This document shows positions 29,916-38,467 of a stretch of DNA of 64,000 nucleotides, in pieces. This stretch comes from Glacieibacterium arshaanense (GTDB lineage Bacteria > Pseudomonadota > Alphaproteobacteria > Sphingomonadales > Sphingomonadaceae): assembly GCF_004681125.1 (NCBI RefSeq), contig NZ_SIHO01000001.1:124001-188000 (forward strand). Reading direction: 5' to 3'. The notes under the pieces were generated by a model. It made no database searches. It saw only the letters and a program-made list of their open reading frames with translations, and had not been told where the DNA came from. How positions within the stretch are numbered: the stretch's first letter is position 1; each line of letters begins with the position of its first letter. The translations under genes and the position numbers were made by a program.

Positions 29916-31160
29916 GTGGCCGAACAGTTGGATGGAGCGCTGCAGTCGACACGCGGCATGCGCCGCGTGCTGGTCGCGCTGATCTTTGTCGCGGTGTCGC
30001 TCAACTATGTCGACCGGCAGGTGCTCGCGCTGCTCAAGCCGACGCTCGAAGCCGAATTCAACTGGACGGACCAGGAATTCGCGCATCTGGGGTCGGTGTT
30101 CCAGATTGCGGCTGCAGCGGCTTTGCTGTTCGTCGGCTGGTTTGTCGACAAGATCGGCGTGCGCTGGGCACTCGGGCTCGGCGTCGCGGTGTGGAGCGCC
30201 GCCGGCATGGCGCATGCCTTTGCCAGTTCAGTGCAGCAATTCGTCGTGGCGCGTGCGGCGCTGGCGGCGGCGGAATCGATCGGCACGCCGTCGGCGGTCA
30301 AGGCCGGCGCGGTCTATCTGCCGCTGAAAGAGCGCTCGCTCGGGCTCGGGCTTTTCAACACCGCGCCCAACATCGGCGCGATCCTGACGCCGTTGCTGAT
30401 CCCGCCGCTGGCGCTGATGTGGGGCTGGCGCGCGGCGTTTCTGGTGACCGGCGGGCTGGGGTTTGTCTGGTTGATTTTCTGGTGGCTCGGCACGCGCAAT
30501 CTGCGGCCAGTGGCAACGACGACCAGCGCCGCGCAGGACGCACATGAAACGCGCTGGTCGGTGCTGCTGACGGATCGGCGCAGCTGGGCCGTCGCCGGCG
30601 CCAAGGCGCTGACCGACCAGGTGTGGTGGTTTGTGCTGTTCTGGATGCCCGACTTCTTCCACCGGCAGTTCGGCATGGCGCAGGCCGATCTGGGCTATCC
30701 GATTGCCATCATCTTCACGCTGGCGGCGCTGGGAGCGCTGTCGTCGGGGTTGCTGTTTCCGCGGTTGCTCGACCGCGGACTGAGCGTCAACGCGGCGCGC
30801 AAGACCTCGATGCTGTTCTATGCGACGCTGATCCTGCCGATGGCGCTGGCTTTGTATACATCGAGCCCGTGGATTGCCGCCGGGCTGATCGGGCTGGCGT
30901 TGTTCGCGCACCAGGGGTTTTCGACGAATATCTTCGGGCTGACCGCGGATGTGGTGCCGTTGCCACGCGTGGCGCGGGTGATTGCACTGGGGGCGGTGTG
31001 CGGGAATCTGACGGGGGCGGGGATTATCGAGCTGTCGGGTTGGTCACTCACCAACGGGGTCGGTTATTGGCCGATGTTTGCGATTTGCTCGGTGGCGTAT
31101 TTTCTAGCGACGGCTTGGGTCCATTTGTTGGTGCCGGTGGTGCGGCCCAGTCATGCTTAG
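29916..31160 (+). CDS. MFS transporter (anion:cation symporter type)
   Basis: A 12-helix major facilitator protein of 414 residues. The N-terminal segment FVAVSLNYVDRQVLALLKPT and GWFVDKIGVRWALGLGVAVW (motif A region), followed by AAAESIGTPSAVKAGAVYLP, place it in the ACS family that carries hexuronates and other organic anions. The GTG at 29916 has an AGGGGAG ribosome site 5 nt upstream and was preferred over the GTG at 29892. The substrate is unknown. It is convergent with the TonB receptor gene, with a family B repeat between them. Confidence 0.85.
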   Translation: MAEQLDGALQSTRGMRRVLVALIFVAVSLNYVDRQVLALLKPTLEAEFNWTDQEFAHLGSVFQIAAAAALLFVGWFVDKIGVRWALGLGVAVWSAAGMAHAFASSVQQFVVARAALAAAESIGTPSAVKAGAVYLPLKERSLGLGLFNTAPNIGAILTPLLIPPLALMWGWRAAFLVTGGLGFVWLIFWWLGTRNLRPVATTTSAAQDAHETRWSVLLTDRRSWAVAGAKALTDQVWWFVLFWMPDFFHRQFGMAQADLGYPIAIIFTLAALGALSSGLLFPRLLDRGLSVNAARKTSMLFYATLILPMALALYTSSPWIAAGLIGLALFAHQGFSTNIFGLTADVVPLPRVARVIALGAVCGNLTGAGIIELSGWSLTNGVGYWPMFAICSVAYFLATAWVHLLVPVVRPSHA

Positions 31161-31196
31161 GCGTGGGTAGAAGAGAAGTAGGGCAGGAAGTAAGAG

Positions 31197-31317
31197 CGTC
31201 GTGGCAAAGCCACGCCGTCGGACGGGTTCGGCGGCGGTTCGCCGCCGCCCCGCCGGCCGGGCTTCACGCGAGTCCGGCGCGAAGCGAAAATTTGCGAAGG
31301 GCAAATTTCCGCTTCGC
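31197..31317 (+). repeat. Family B multi-hairpin repeat (copy B1)
   Basis: About 120 nt shared with 39788-39906. Visible hairpins are GTGGC-AAA-GCCAC, GGCGGCG-GTT-CGCCGCC, and a long terminal stem (31279-31295 with 31301-31317). The first 60 nt are nearly identical in both copies, while the terminal stems differ in sequence but keep base pairing. It ends 10 nt before the TonB receptor stop codon in a convergent gap. Confidence 0.8.
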
Positions 31318-31326
31318 TTTGGCCGC

Positions 31327-33684
31327 TTAGAAGCCGACCCGCGCCGTCAGACCCCAATACCGATCCGCTTCACGCGGAATGATATAGCGCAGCGACCCGC
31401 CGGGCCCGCCGGTGGTGATGCTGGCGGTGAAGCTCTGGTCGAAGACGTTCTTGACGGTGCCGAGCAGCGACCAGCGGCCATCGGGCGACGCGAGGCCGGC
31501 CGTCAGGTCGAGGATGCCGTACGCCGGGATCGTCGTTGCGGCACGCACCGCGGCGCTCGGGTCGAGCTGCGACAGTTGGCTCGACTGATAGGCGCTCTGG
31601 AAGCCGAGGTTGACGTTGGCGAAGCCACCGGTTTCGATGGTGTAGTTGCCGCCCAGCGTCATCTTCCATGTCGGTGCGTTCGGCAGCTGTGTGCCCGACG
31701 GCACGACGGCTGCGGGGTTGCCGCCCGGCGGCACCTTGAACTGGTCAACCTGCGCATCGGTGTAGGCAACGCCACCCGAGAAGCTGAGGTTGGTCGTGGG
31801 GCGCCAGATCAGGTCGAGCGAGGCGCCCTGCGTCGAGACGTTGCCAGCGTTGGTCAGGCGGGTCACGACGACACCGGCGACGAGGTCGGGGTTGTTCGCC
31901 TGATAGTTGTAGTATTTGGCGTACCAGGCCGCGAGGTTGAGCGCCATCTTGCCGCCGAACAGCGAGTTCTTGAGCCCGAGTTCGAAGGCGTTGACGGTTT
32001 CGGGCTCGATCGCGCCGATGCCGGTGGCGGTCAGGTTGAAGAAGATGTTGTACGCCGGGCCTTTGTAGCCGCGCGAGTAGGTCGCATAGGCGGTCGATTC
32101 AGGCACGATGTCGTACTGCAGGCCGACCTTGCCCGACAGGTTGCTCGAACTGGTGCTGCCCGGCCACGGATAGGCGATCGAATAGGTAACGCCGCCGACC
32201 ACCGGGCCCGACGGGTTGATACCGGGACCCGACAGCGTCGTATCGCGGCCATGGAAGACATCGAGATTGTCGAGCGTCAGGCGGAGGCCGCCGATGGCGC
32301 GGAAGCGGGTATTGATGTTCCACGTCGCCTGGCCGAACGCCGCGATGTTCGAAATCGTCGAGCCGAAGTTGGCCGTCCCGGTCGGGAAGGTCACCGTCGA
32401 AACACCCGGCGCCGTCGAGCACGGGAACAGACCCGGCGAAATCGCCGGCAGCGTCGTCGCGGAGCAGACGATGTCGCTCCGCGTGAAGGTGCGTTCGGAA
32501 ACCGAGCGCGAGTAATAGGCACCCGCGGTCCATTCGAGCGGCACGCCCGAGGGCGAAGCGATGCGCAGTTCCTGGCTGAACGTCGTGCCGGTCTGCGGCC
32601 CATTGTCGTGCAACTGCGCGACGCCGACATAGGGTTGGCTGAGGAAGTCGCCGTCGCGGATTTCCTGGTTGTCCCAGCTGCGATACGCGGTGATCGAGGT
32701 CAGCGTGTTGTTGCCGAGCGCGATGTCGGCCTCCAGCGACACGCCCCAGCTGGTTTCGTTCGTCGCGGTGACGAGGTTCTGTTCGATCTGGCGGGTCTTG
32801 TTCCCCTGGATCGTCACACCCGGAAGCGCACCGGCGGTGATGCCGACCGGCGTCGTCGCGATGACTTCAGCGCAGCAATCATCCTCGGCCTTGCGGTAGT
32901 CGGCGATGAGCAGCAGCGAGACATCGTCCGACGCCTGATACTCGGCCATGCCGCGGATGCCGTAGTGCTTGTAGCCGTTAACCGTCGACTGGACGTTGGC
33001 GGCGACGTTTTCGATGTTGCCGTCATACTGGCCGTAGAAGCCGGTGACGCGGGTCAGCAGCTTGTCGGTGATCGGATAGTTGAGCGTCGCGCGGCCGCGC
33101 CATTCGTTCTGGCTGTAATAGGAACCTTCGACATAGCCCGACAGGTTGCGCGTCGGGCGCTGGCTGATGATCTGCACGACACCCGCCGAGGCGTTCTTGC
33201 CGAACAGCGTGCCCTGCGGACCGGGCAGTGCTTCGATGCGTTCGACGTCATAAAGGTCGCCGAAGCCTTCGCCGGCGCGGCTGAGCACGACACCGTCGAG
33301 CACGACGGCGACCGATGGTTCGGCGGCGATCGAGAAGTTGATCGTGCCGACGCCGCGCAGGAACAGCGACTGGTTGAGGCTGGTGCCCGACTGGCGGAAG
33401 TTGAGCACGGGGACGAGATACTGGACGTTGGCGATGTTGACGCCGCCGAGGTCGCGGATCTGGTCACCGGTGACGAGGCTGACCGCAACGGGCACGTCCT
33501 GCAGTTTCTGCGCGCGCTTCTGCGCCGTCACGATGATCGCATCGGGATCATCGGCGTCGGCAGTCTCCTGCGCGTCCTGCACGTTGACGTTTTTCGGCGC
33601 GTTGGCGACGGTGCTCTGCGCGAGCGCCGGCAGCGCGGTCAAAGCCAGCAGTGCGGTGCTGGCAAGCATGATTGAACGATTCAT
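31327..33684 (-). CDS. TonB-dependent outer-membrane receptor
   Basis: A 785-residue outer-membrane receptor. A signal peptide (MLASTALLALTALPALAQ) is followed by a TonB box-like segment (DAIIVTAQKRAQ), a plug domain (VPVAVSLVTGDQIRDLG, LFLRGVGT, GPQGTLFGKNASAGVVQI) and a 22-strand barrel that ends in the aromatic sorting residue (LTARVGF). This is the sphingomonad type often used for large organic substrates. The ligand is unknown. It is monocistronic; the 213 nt upstream, before the Gfo/Idh gene's end, show no further gene. Confidence 0.93.
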   Translation of the reverse strand: MNRSIMLASTALLALTALPALAQSTVANAPKNVNVQDAQETADADDPDAIIVTAQKRAQKLQDVPVAVSLVTGDQIRDLGGVNIANVQYLVPVLNFRQSGTSLNQSLFLRGVGTINFSIAAEPSVAVVLDGVVLSRAGEGFGDLYDVERIEALPGPQGTLFGKNASAGVVQIISQRPTRNLSGYVEGSYYSQNEWRGRATLNYPITDKLLTRVTGFYGQYDGNIENVAANVQSTVNGYKHYGIRGMAEYQASDDVSLLLIADYRKAEDDCCAEVIATTPVGITAGALPGVTIQGNKTRQIEQNLVTATNETSWGVSLEADIALGNNTLTSITAYRSWDNQEIRDGDFLSQPYVGVAQLHDNGPQTGTTFSQELRIASPSGVPLEWTAGAYYSRSVSERTFTRSDIVCSATTLPAISPGLFPCSTAPGVSTVTFPTGTANFGSTISNIAAFGQATWNINTRFRAIGGLRLTLDNLDVFHGRDTTLSGPGINPSGPVVGGVTYSIAYPWPGSTSSSNLSGKVGLQYDIVPESTAYATYSRGYKGPAYNIFFNLTATGIGAIEPETVNAFELGLKNSLFGGKMALNLAAWYAKYYNYQANNPDLVAGVVVTRLTNAGNVSTQGASLDLIWRPTTNLSFSGGVAYTDAQVDQFKVPPGGNPAAVVPSGTQLPNAPTWKMTLGGNYTIETGGFANVNLGFQSAYQSSQLSQLDPSAAVRAATTIPAYGILDLTAGLASPDGRWSLLGTVKNVFDQSFTASITTGGPGGSLRYIIPREADRYWGLTARVGF

Positions 33685-33897
33685 CGGTCAGTTCCCCTGG
33701 AAAATACCCTCTCCGTCGGTCCAAATGCACCGCGGCGATGTTGGTACGCATCTGTTAGGACAGTTTTCGGCACAACAAAGCAAAAACCGGCAATTGTTAA
33801 CCCCAGCTATCCTGTGGGGTATCGGATTTGGGCGCAGCTGTGATTCAGTCGCAACACTTTGCGCGGTTTGACTGCCAATTTTCGTCGAAATCGGCCT

Positions 33898-34977
33898 TCA
33901 GAGCCCCAATTCGGCCATTTCGACGACGCGATGCTCTTTCGCGCTGATTTCGGCGGCGAGACCCATGGCGACCGCACGCAGCCCGTCATCGGCGGTGACT
34001 TCGATCTTGCCCTCACCGCGCACTGCCCGCGCGAAGGCCGCGTGGCTGTAGAAGCTGGCGCCGTGGTGATGGCCGGCGGCGAGCGCGGCGCCATCGACTT
34101 CGACGACCCGGCGTTCAACCTGCTTGGGGTTCATGAAGCCGACGCGTGGGCTGAAGACGATCTCGCCCTTGGGGATGAACACCTCGAGCCGCGCATTGTC
34201 GCCGACCGCGCAGATTTCTTCCTGCTGCTCGGCACCTTCGGCGAACATACTGAGGTCGAGCATCGCGCGCACGCCGTTCGCAAAATCGACCGTCGTGTAG
34301 CTGTTGTCGATGATGTCGGGTTTTTGCCCGTCATAACGCTCGTCTTGGTGGTTGACGTCGTTGCCGCCCGAACAATAGATGCGCACCGGCTCGGCCTGGA
34401 CGATCAGCCGCATCAGGTCGAAGAAGTGGCAGCACTTTTCGACCATCGTGCCGCCGGTGTTCCGCGCAAAGCGGTTCCAGTCGCCGACCTTGACGAGGAA
34501 CGGGAAGCGGTGCTCGCGGATCGACAGCATCTGCAGCTTGCCGACGCGGCCGGCGTGCAATTGCGCGACATAATCGGCGACCGGCGGCATGTAGCGGTAT
34601 TCCATCGCCGTCCAGAAAATCCGGTCATAGCCCTTGGCACGCGTCGCAATCGCCCGCGCATCGGCGAGCGTCGTGCACAGCGGCTTTTCACACAATATAT
34701 GCAGTCTCGCGTCCATCAGCGGCCCGAGCACGTCATGATGGGTGAAGTTCGGCGACGATACCACGACCGCGTCGCACAGCCCGCTTGCCGCCAGCGCGGC
34801 GCTATCGGCGAACGTCGCGACCTCGTGGCCGATGGCGCGCTGCGACATGGCGAGCGACGACGCCACCGGATCGGCCAGCGCCACGATCGTTGCGCCCGGC
34901 GTCAGCTTGAGGTTGTTGATGTGCTCGATGCCCATCATCCCCGAACCGACGATGCCCCAGCGAATTGCGTCTCCCAT
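33898..34977 (-). CDS. Gfo/Idh/MocA family oxidoreductase
   Basis: A 359-residue NAD(P)-dependent sugar or inositol dehydrogenase-like protein. The Rossmann motif is WGIVGSGMMGIEHINNL, the conserved catalytic Lys lies in HILCEKPLCTTL and the second domain begins near AMEYRYMPPVADYV. The active-site region AGTMVEKCCHFFD-like (GGTMVEKCCHFFDLMRLI) contains the conserved His. The substrate is unpredictable by eye. The gene is divergent from an aldo/keto reductase gene only 29 bp away, so the two probably share a control region and pathway. Confidence 0.88.
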   Translation of the reverse strand: MGDAIRWGIVGSGMMGIEHINNLKLTPGATIVALADPVASSLAMSQRAIGHEVATFADSAALAASGLCDAVVVSSPNFTHHDVLGPLMDARLHILCEKPLCTTLADARAIATRAKGYDRIFWTAMEYRYMPPVADYVAQLHAGRVGKLQMLSIREHRFPFLVKVGDWNRFARNTGGTMVEKCCHFFDLMRLIVQAEPVRIYCSGGNDVNHQDERYDGQKPDIIDNSYTTVDFANGVRAMLDLSMFAEGAEQQEEICAVGDNARLEVFIPKGEIVFSPRVGFMNPKQVERRVVEVDGAALAAGHHHGASFYSHAAFARAVRGEGKIEVTADDGLRAVAMGLAAEISAKEHRVVEMAELGL

Positions 34978-35006
34978 TGCCTGTTCCTTTGTGTCAAAAC
35001 GCCCGC

Positions 35007-35942
35007 ATGACCGAAATCACCCTCTCCCCCAAATCACGTCCGCTCGGCAAGAGCGGACTTTCCGTTTCACCCATGGCGTGGGGCATGTGGCGCTTCGCCG
35101 GCACCGACGTCCGGGCCGCGCGCGAGCGTGTCGAAGCTGCGCTCGATGCCGGCATGACCTTGCTCGATACCGCCGACATTTACGGCCCCGACAATGACGA
35201 GCCGTTCGGCGCGTCGGAGCTGCTGCTCGGCAAGGTGCTTGCCGAGGCGCCGGCGCTGCGCGACCGCATGGTGCTCGCCAGCAAAGGTGGCATCCGCATG
35301 GGTGTGCCGTATGATTCGTCGCCGGCCTATCTGGTCGAAGCCGTCGATGCATCGCTGACGCGCCTCGGTGTCGAGCGAATCGACCTGTGGCAGATCCACC
35401 GCCCCGACATGCTGGCGCATCCGGCTGAAACCGCGCGCACGCTCGAAGGCCTCGTCAAGGCCGGCAAGATCGGCGCCATCGGCGTGTCGAACCACACGCC
35501 CGCGCAAACCGCCGCACTCGCCGCGCACATGAGCCTGCCGCTCGCGAGCATCCAGCCCGAGTTTTCGCCGCTCGCCACTGCACCGCTGTTCGACGGCGTG
35601 CTCGATCAGGCGATGGCCAATGACTATGCCGTGCTGGCGTGGTCGCCACTGGGGCAGGGGCGGCTGGTCGGCGGCGACCCGCGCCCCGGTCGCGGCAAGC
35701 CCGACGACGCGCGCACAACCGCGGTCAAGGCGCTGCTCAAGGCGCACGGCGAACGCTTCGGCGTCGGTGTCTCGGCAGTCGCCTATGCCTGGGTGATGGC
35801 GCATCCGGCGCGGCCCATCCCGATTGTCGGCACGCAGACCCCGGCGCGCATCGCCGAGGCGGCGGAAGCCTTCAAGGTCAGTTTCACGCGCGCTGAATGG
35901 TACGCCATTCTCGTCGGTTCGCTTGGGGAAAACCTGCCATGA
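35007..35942 (+). CDS. Aldo/keto reductase
   Basis: A 311-residue NADPH-dependent reductase with the AKR barrel. The catalytic tetrad residues are visible: Asp and Tyr in LLDTADIYG, Lys in VLASKGGIR and His in LWQIHRPD. The C-terminal cofactor segment is ARPIPIVGTQTPARIAEA. It resembles the AKR subgroup that includes YdhF-like enzymes. The ATG at 35007 (MTEITLSPKSRPLGKSG) gives the normal family start. Its stop overlaps the next gene by 4 nt (ATGA). Confidence 0.88.
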   Translation: MTEITLSPKSRPLGKSGLSVSPMAWGMWRFAGTDVRAARERVEAALDAGMTLLDTADIYGPDNDEPFGASELLLGKVLAEAPALRDRMVLASKGGIRMGVPYDSSPAYLVEAVDASLTRLGVERIDLWQIHRPDMLAHPAETARTLEGLVKAGKIGAIGVSNHTPAQTAALAAHMSLPLASIQPEFSPLATAPLFDGVLDQAMANDYAVLAWSPLGQGRLVGGDPRPGRGKPDDARTTAVKALLKAHGERFGVGVSAVAYAWVMAHPARPIPIVGTQTPARIAEAAEAFKVSFTRAEWYAILVGSLGENLP

Positions 35943-37012
35943 ATGCTGTCGCCAAGGGCTGCGAAGTCAGCTGGTTTTCGGCGCTGTGCGACGATGACTA
36001 TGAATTCCTGGGCCAACCCGACGCCGCGCTCAAATCGAGCTGGGAGCATTGCCGCAACATTGTGCTGACCGCTGAAAAGGGCGGCTTCGACAATATCCTG
36101 CTGCCCAGCGGCTATGCGCTCGGCATCGATACCACGGCGTTTGCCGCCGCGATCGCCACGGTTACGCGGCGCATCAAGTTGCTGATGGCGGTGCGGGTGG
36201 GCGAGGCTTGGCCGCCGCAACTGGCGCGCCAGATCGCGACGCTCGACCAGTTGGCGAATGGTCGTTTGAACGTCAACATCATCAGCTCCGAAATGCCCGG
36301 CGAGGTGCTGGCGAGTGCGCCGCGCTACCAGCGCACCGTCGAGCTGATGGAAATCCTCAAGACGCTGCTCAACGGCCAGCCGCTCGATTATCAGGGCGAG
36401 CATTGGCAGCTCAAGCTCGACCCACCGGGCATCAAGACGGTCAGCGGCAAATGCCCGCCGCTGTATTTCGGCGGGCTGTCGCCCGACGCGCGCGATGCCG
36501 CCGCCAAGGCCGCCGATGTCTATCTGATGTGGCCCGACACCATGCCCGCGGTGCGCGAAATCGTCGCCGACATGACCAAGCGCGCCGCCGCCTATGGCCG
36601 CACCTTGCGCTTCGGCTACCGCGTCCATGTCGTGGTGCGCGAAACCGAGGCCGAGGCGCGTGCCGCCGCATCGCGGCTGCTGTCGAAGCTCGACGCCGCC
36701 ACCGGCGACGCCATCCGCGCCAAGTCGCTCGATTCGACCTCCGTCGGCGTCCAGCGCCAGGCCGAACTGCGTGAGGCGGCGGGCAACGAAGGCTATGTCG
36801 AGGACAATCTGTGGACCGGCATTGGCCGCGCCCGCTCGGGCTGCGGCGCCGCATTGGTCGGCGATCCCGACCAGATCCTGGCGAAACTGCGCGCCTATCA
36901 GGCCGAAGGCATCGAAGCGTTCATCCTGTCCGGCTACCCGCACGCCGCCGAATGCGACCTGTTCGCGCGGCATGTGCTGCCGAAGTTAGAGCATGGGCCG
37001 CTGGTGATCTGA
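35939..37012 (+). CDS. LLM-class flavin-dependent monooxygenase
   Basis: A 357-residue luciferase-like monooxygenase of the SsuD type, which uses FMNH2 or a deazaflavin to oxidise small molecules such as alkanesulfonates. Landmarks are CEVSWFSALCDDDYEFLGQP, FDNILLPSGYALGIDT, MVAVRVGEAWPPQ-like (LMAVRVGEAWPPQLAR), LANGRLNVNIISSEMPGE and CPPLYFGGLSPDARDAAAK. It overlaps the aldo/keto reductase gene by 4 nt and is the last gene of that operon. No sulfonate ABC transporter is adjacent, so a sulfonate role is not supported by context. Confidence 0.85.
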   Translation: MNAVAKGCEVSWFSALCDDDYEFLGQPDAALKSSWEHCRNIVLTAEKGGFDNILLPSGYALGIDTTAFAAAIATVTRRIKLLMAVRVGEAWPPQLARQIATLDQLANGRLNVNIISSEMPGEVLASAPRYQRTVELMEILKTLLNGQPLDYQGEHWQLKLDPPGIKTVSGKCPPLYFGGLSPDARDAAAKAADVYLMWPDTMPAVREIVADMTKRAAAYGRTLRFGYRVHVVVRETEAEARAAASRLLSKLDAATGDAIRAKSLDSTSVGVQRQAELREAAGNEGYVEDNLWTGIGRARSGCGAALVGDPDQILAKLRAYQAEGIEAFILSGYPHAAECDLFARHVLPKLEHGPLVI

Positions 37013-37018
37013 CCTATG

Positions 37019-37044
37019 GTCCCTCTACCGCAAACGGGAGAGGA
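37019..37044 (+). repeat. Degenerate family D palindrome
   Basis: The sequence TCCCTCTACCG-CAAA-CGGGAGAGGA forms an imperfect hairpin just after the monooxygenase stop codon and may act as its terminator. It resembles the family D core but lacks the G-rich tail. Confidence 0.45.
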
Positions 37045-37050
37045 AGCAGA

Positions 37051-37077
37051 ACGGCAGCAACCGACCCCGTTGCGGTC
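37051..37077 (+). repeat. Family C unit (C2)
   Basis: This single, diverged unit reads ACGGCAGCAACCGACCCCGT followed by TGCGGTC. It is the left border of the AT-rich island and lies 96 nt from the end of the small gene at 37173. Confidence 0.5.
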
Positions 37078-37172
37078 TTTCCAATCTAGAAGTCGAATGA
37101 CCAATAGCCGCCATTCAATCGACCGCGATCCGCGAATTTGCCGTATCTGTTGCAATTCAGTCTAAATGTTTA

Positions 37173-37352
37173 CTATCTCCATGAGACAGCAACTACAAAG
37201 ACCGCCAGCAACACGCTAAATGCTAACCGAAACTTGGCAAACCTCTGAATTTTTTTGTTGTCAATACCTTGAGCATATGCGGCTCCGGCAACGAGAGATT
37301 GCCAAATTATGATTGGCAGAATGGCCATCGTAACTAAATTCGACACCTGCAT
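37173..37352 (-). CDS. Small AT-rich membrane protein, unknown
   Basis: No family is recognised. The frame from 37352 encodes 59 residues with two hydrophobic helices (VTMAILPIIIWQSLVAGAAY and RLAFSVLLAVFVVAVSWR) joined by a charged loop (IDNKKIQRFAKF). The open frame continues upstream to 37595 but that part is encoded by a family C repeat and is probably not original coding sequence. A TTG start near 37392 is also possible. There is no strong ribosome site, so this may be a gene remnant. Confidence 0.35.
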   Translation of the reverse strand: MQVSNLVTMAILPIIIWQSLVAGAAYAQGIDNKKIQRFAKFRLAFSVLLAVFVVAVSWR

Positions 37353-37430
37353 AATATTTACAACCGCCGCCGATTTTGTTGCTAAATCCAAGCTTATACG
37401 AGGTCCTATTGATTGGCTATGGACCTCAGA

Positions 37431-37560
37431 AGCAGACAGTCCGCTTCCCACCCCATAGTCGCCATTGCGCCGCCCCGAGACCAGCGGGATTGCCCCGGAA
37501 GCCGCCAGTCCGGTTTCGGCGGGGAAAGCTGCCTGGCGGCAACCGACCCCATTTCGGTCG
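37431..37560 (+). repeat. Full-length family C element (C3)
   Basis: Two units (about 37431-37465 and 37515-37560) are separated by a conserved middle containing GGAAGCCGCCAGTCCGG. The 105 nt at 37445-37549 match 39164-39268 with a single mismatch. It separates two small AT-rich genes. Confidence 0.8.
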
Positions 37561-37645
37561 CTATAAGTCGGGGCGCTGTTTCCGTTCGCGCCCATCGCAT
37601 GTGCCGCTTCTATCTTTGCAACCGGTTCTACAAGTGTTCAATGTC

Positions 37646-37882
37646 CTAACAAAAAACTGCGTACGAGCCTCCCAATGCAGATATTCCCATCACCACGGCA
37701 ATAAATCTCAAATAATAGATGTAATTCGGAGATTTGACAAAACCTACGTCTATCCATCGGCGATTTGGTTGATCATCCAAATCATAGGATTTTATAAGCC
37801 ACATTTGTACTTTTTTTGGAAAGAACCAAAGCAATACGGAGAAAAATGAGAGGGATGAAAAAATAGCAATTGCTGAAATCAT
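37646..37882 (-). CDS. Small AT-rich membrane protein, unknown
   Basis: The 78-residue product (MISAIAIFSSLSFFSVLLWF, then a polar middle LIKSYDLDDQPNRRW, then YYLRFIAVVMGISALGGSYA) has two predicted membrane helices around a hydrophilic centre. No family is recognised. The composition is strongly AT-rich, unlike the surrounding chromosome. A weak AGG lies upstream of the ATG. It is bordered by family C elements at 37431-37560 and 37946-38075. Confidence 0.5.
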   Translation of the reverse strand: MISAIAIFSSLSFFSVLLWFFPKKVQMWLIKSYDLDDQPNRRWIDVGFVKSPNYIYYLRFIAVVMGISALGGSYAVFC

Positions 37883-37945
37883 GGACTTATTACCTATTCA
37901 CATCCAAATGATTGCTAAGCTTTCAAAATAAATATGCAACTCAAA

Positions 37946-38075
37946 GCAGCCTGTCAGCAACCCACCCCATTCCGGTCATAGCTCGTTACCGAGTCGACCT
38001 CAGATTGCCCGGAAGCTGCCGTTCCGGTTTCGGGGTGAAAAGCTGCCTGTCGGCAAACGACCCCAACTTGGACGT
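37946..38075 (+). repeat. Full-length family C element (C4)
   Basis: Two units (AGCCTGTCAGCAACCCACCC from about 37948, and AGCTGCCTGTCGGCAAACGA from 38041) flank a middle related to C3 and C5 (shared GGAAGC-GCC and TCCGGTTTCGG). It is more diverged than the C3/C5 pair but has the same orientation. Confidence 0.7.
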
Positions 38076-38106
38076 TGGGAATGAGATCCGCGCCACCTGG
38101 AAACGG

Positions 38107-38322
38107 TCAGCATGCCTTGAGGTGGACGGAGACGCCGTCCTTGAACGTTTCGATCACGGCTATGTCCTTGATGGTCATGGTGTCGACCTTCAGGGGATTC
38201 GTTCCAAGGATTACGAGGTCCGCCAGTTTTTATGCCTGGAAGGAGCCCTTCGATCCCTTCTCAGAAATTCTGTAACTTGCCAGTCTTTCCCCGCAGATGG
38301 CCATCGCGCCATCGGGTCCGAA
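38107..38322 (-). pseudogene. Remnant of an amidohydrolase C terminus
   Basis: Minus-strand translation gives SEKGSKGSFQA, an in-frame stop (TAA), then KLADLVILGTNPLKVDTMTI and KDIAVIETFKDGVSVHLKAC before a proper stop at 38107. The pattern KGS-x(5)-KLADLVIL-x2-NPLKV and IKDI-V-ET-K-G is the C-terminal metal-dependent amidohydrolase (YtcJ-like) signature. Only about 70 codons remain, the glycine before KLADLV has become a stop codon and no catalytic domain is present. This shows that a once functional gene was destroyed beside the repeat island. Confidence 0.55.
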
Positions 38323-38402
38323 CTTCGAAAATTGTCAAATTGTTTTACACTTTGCCAAACTATGCATTTTCCAAATATCTGTTTCGATTTACCAAATTGA
38401 AT

Positions 38403-38418
38403 TGGCATGGCTCTTGCA
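38403..38418 (+). promoter_or_regulatory. Sigma-54-type promoter of PEP-CTERM gene
   Basis: TGGCATG-GCTC-TTGCA matches the RpoN consensus TGGCACG-N4-TTGCA with one mismatch. The GG and GC doublets are 12 nt apart, as required. It lies about 50 nt upstream of the start codon at 38468. The flanks are AT-rich. Confidence 0.6.
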
Positions 38419-38467
38419 AATATGTTTATGTGCCGACACTTTTCGGCACAGCAAACAGGGGTATCAC

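Noticed and set aside
31201-33675. An 824-codon open frame antisense to the TonB receptor
   Set aside because: It is a by-product of high GC and codon bias opposite a clear TonB-dependent receptor; the product is Arg/Asp-rich, has no family features and no ribosome site.
37912-38400. A 162-codon plus-strand frame in the repeat island
   Set aside because: Its first part is translated family C repeat and the rest lies opposite the amidohydrolase remnant.
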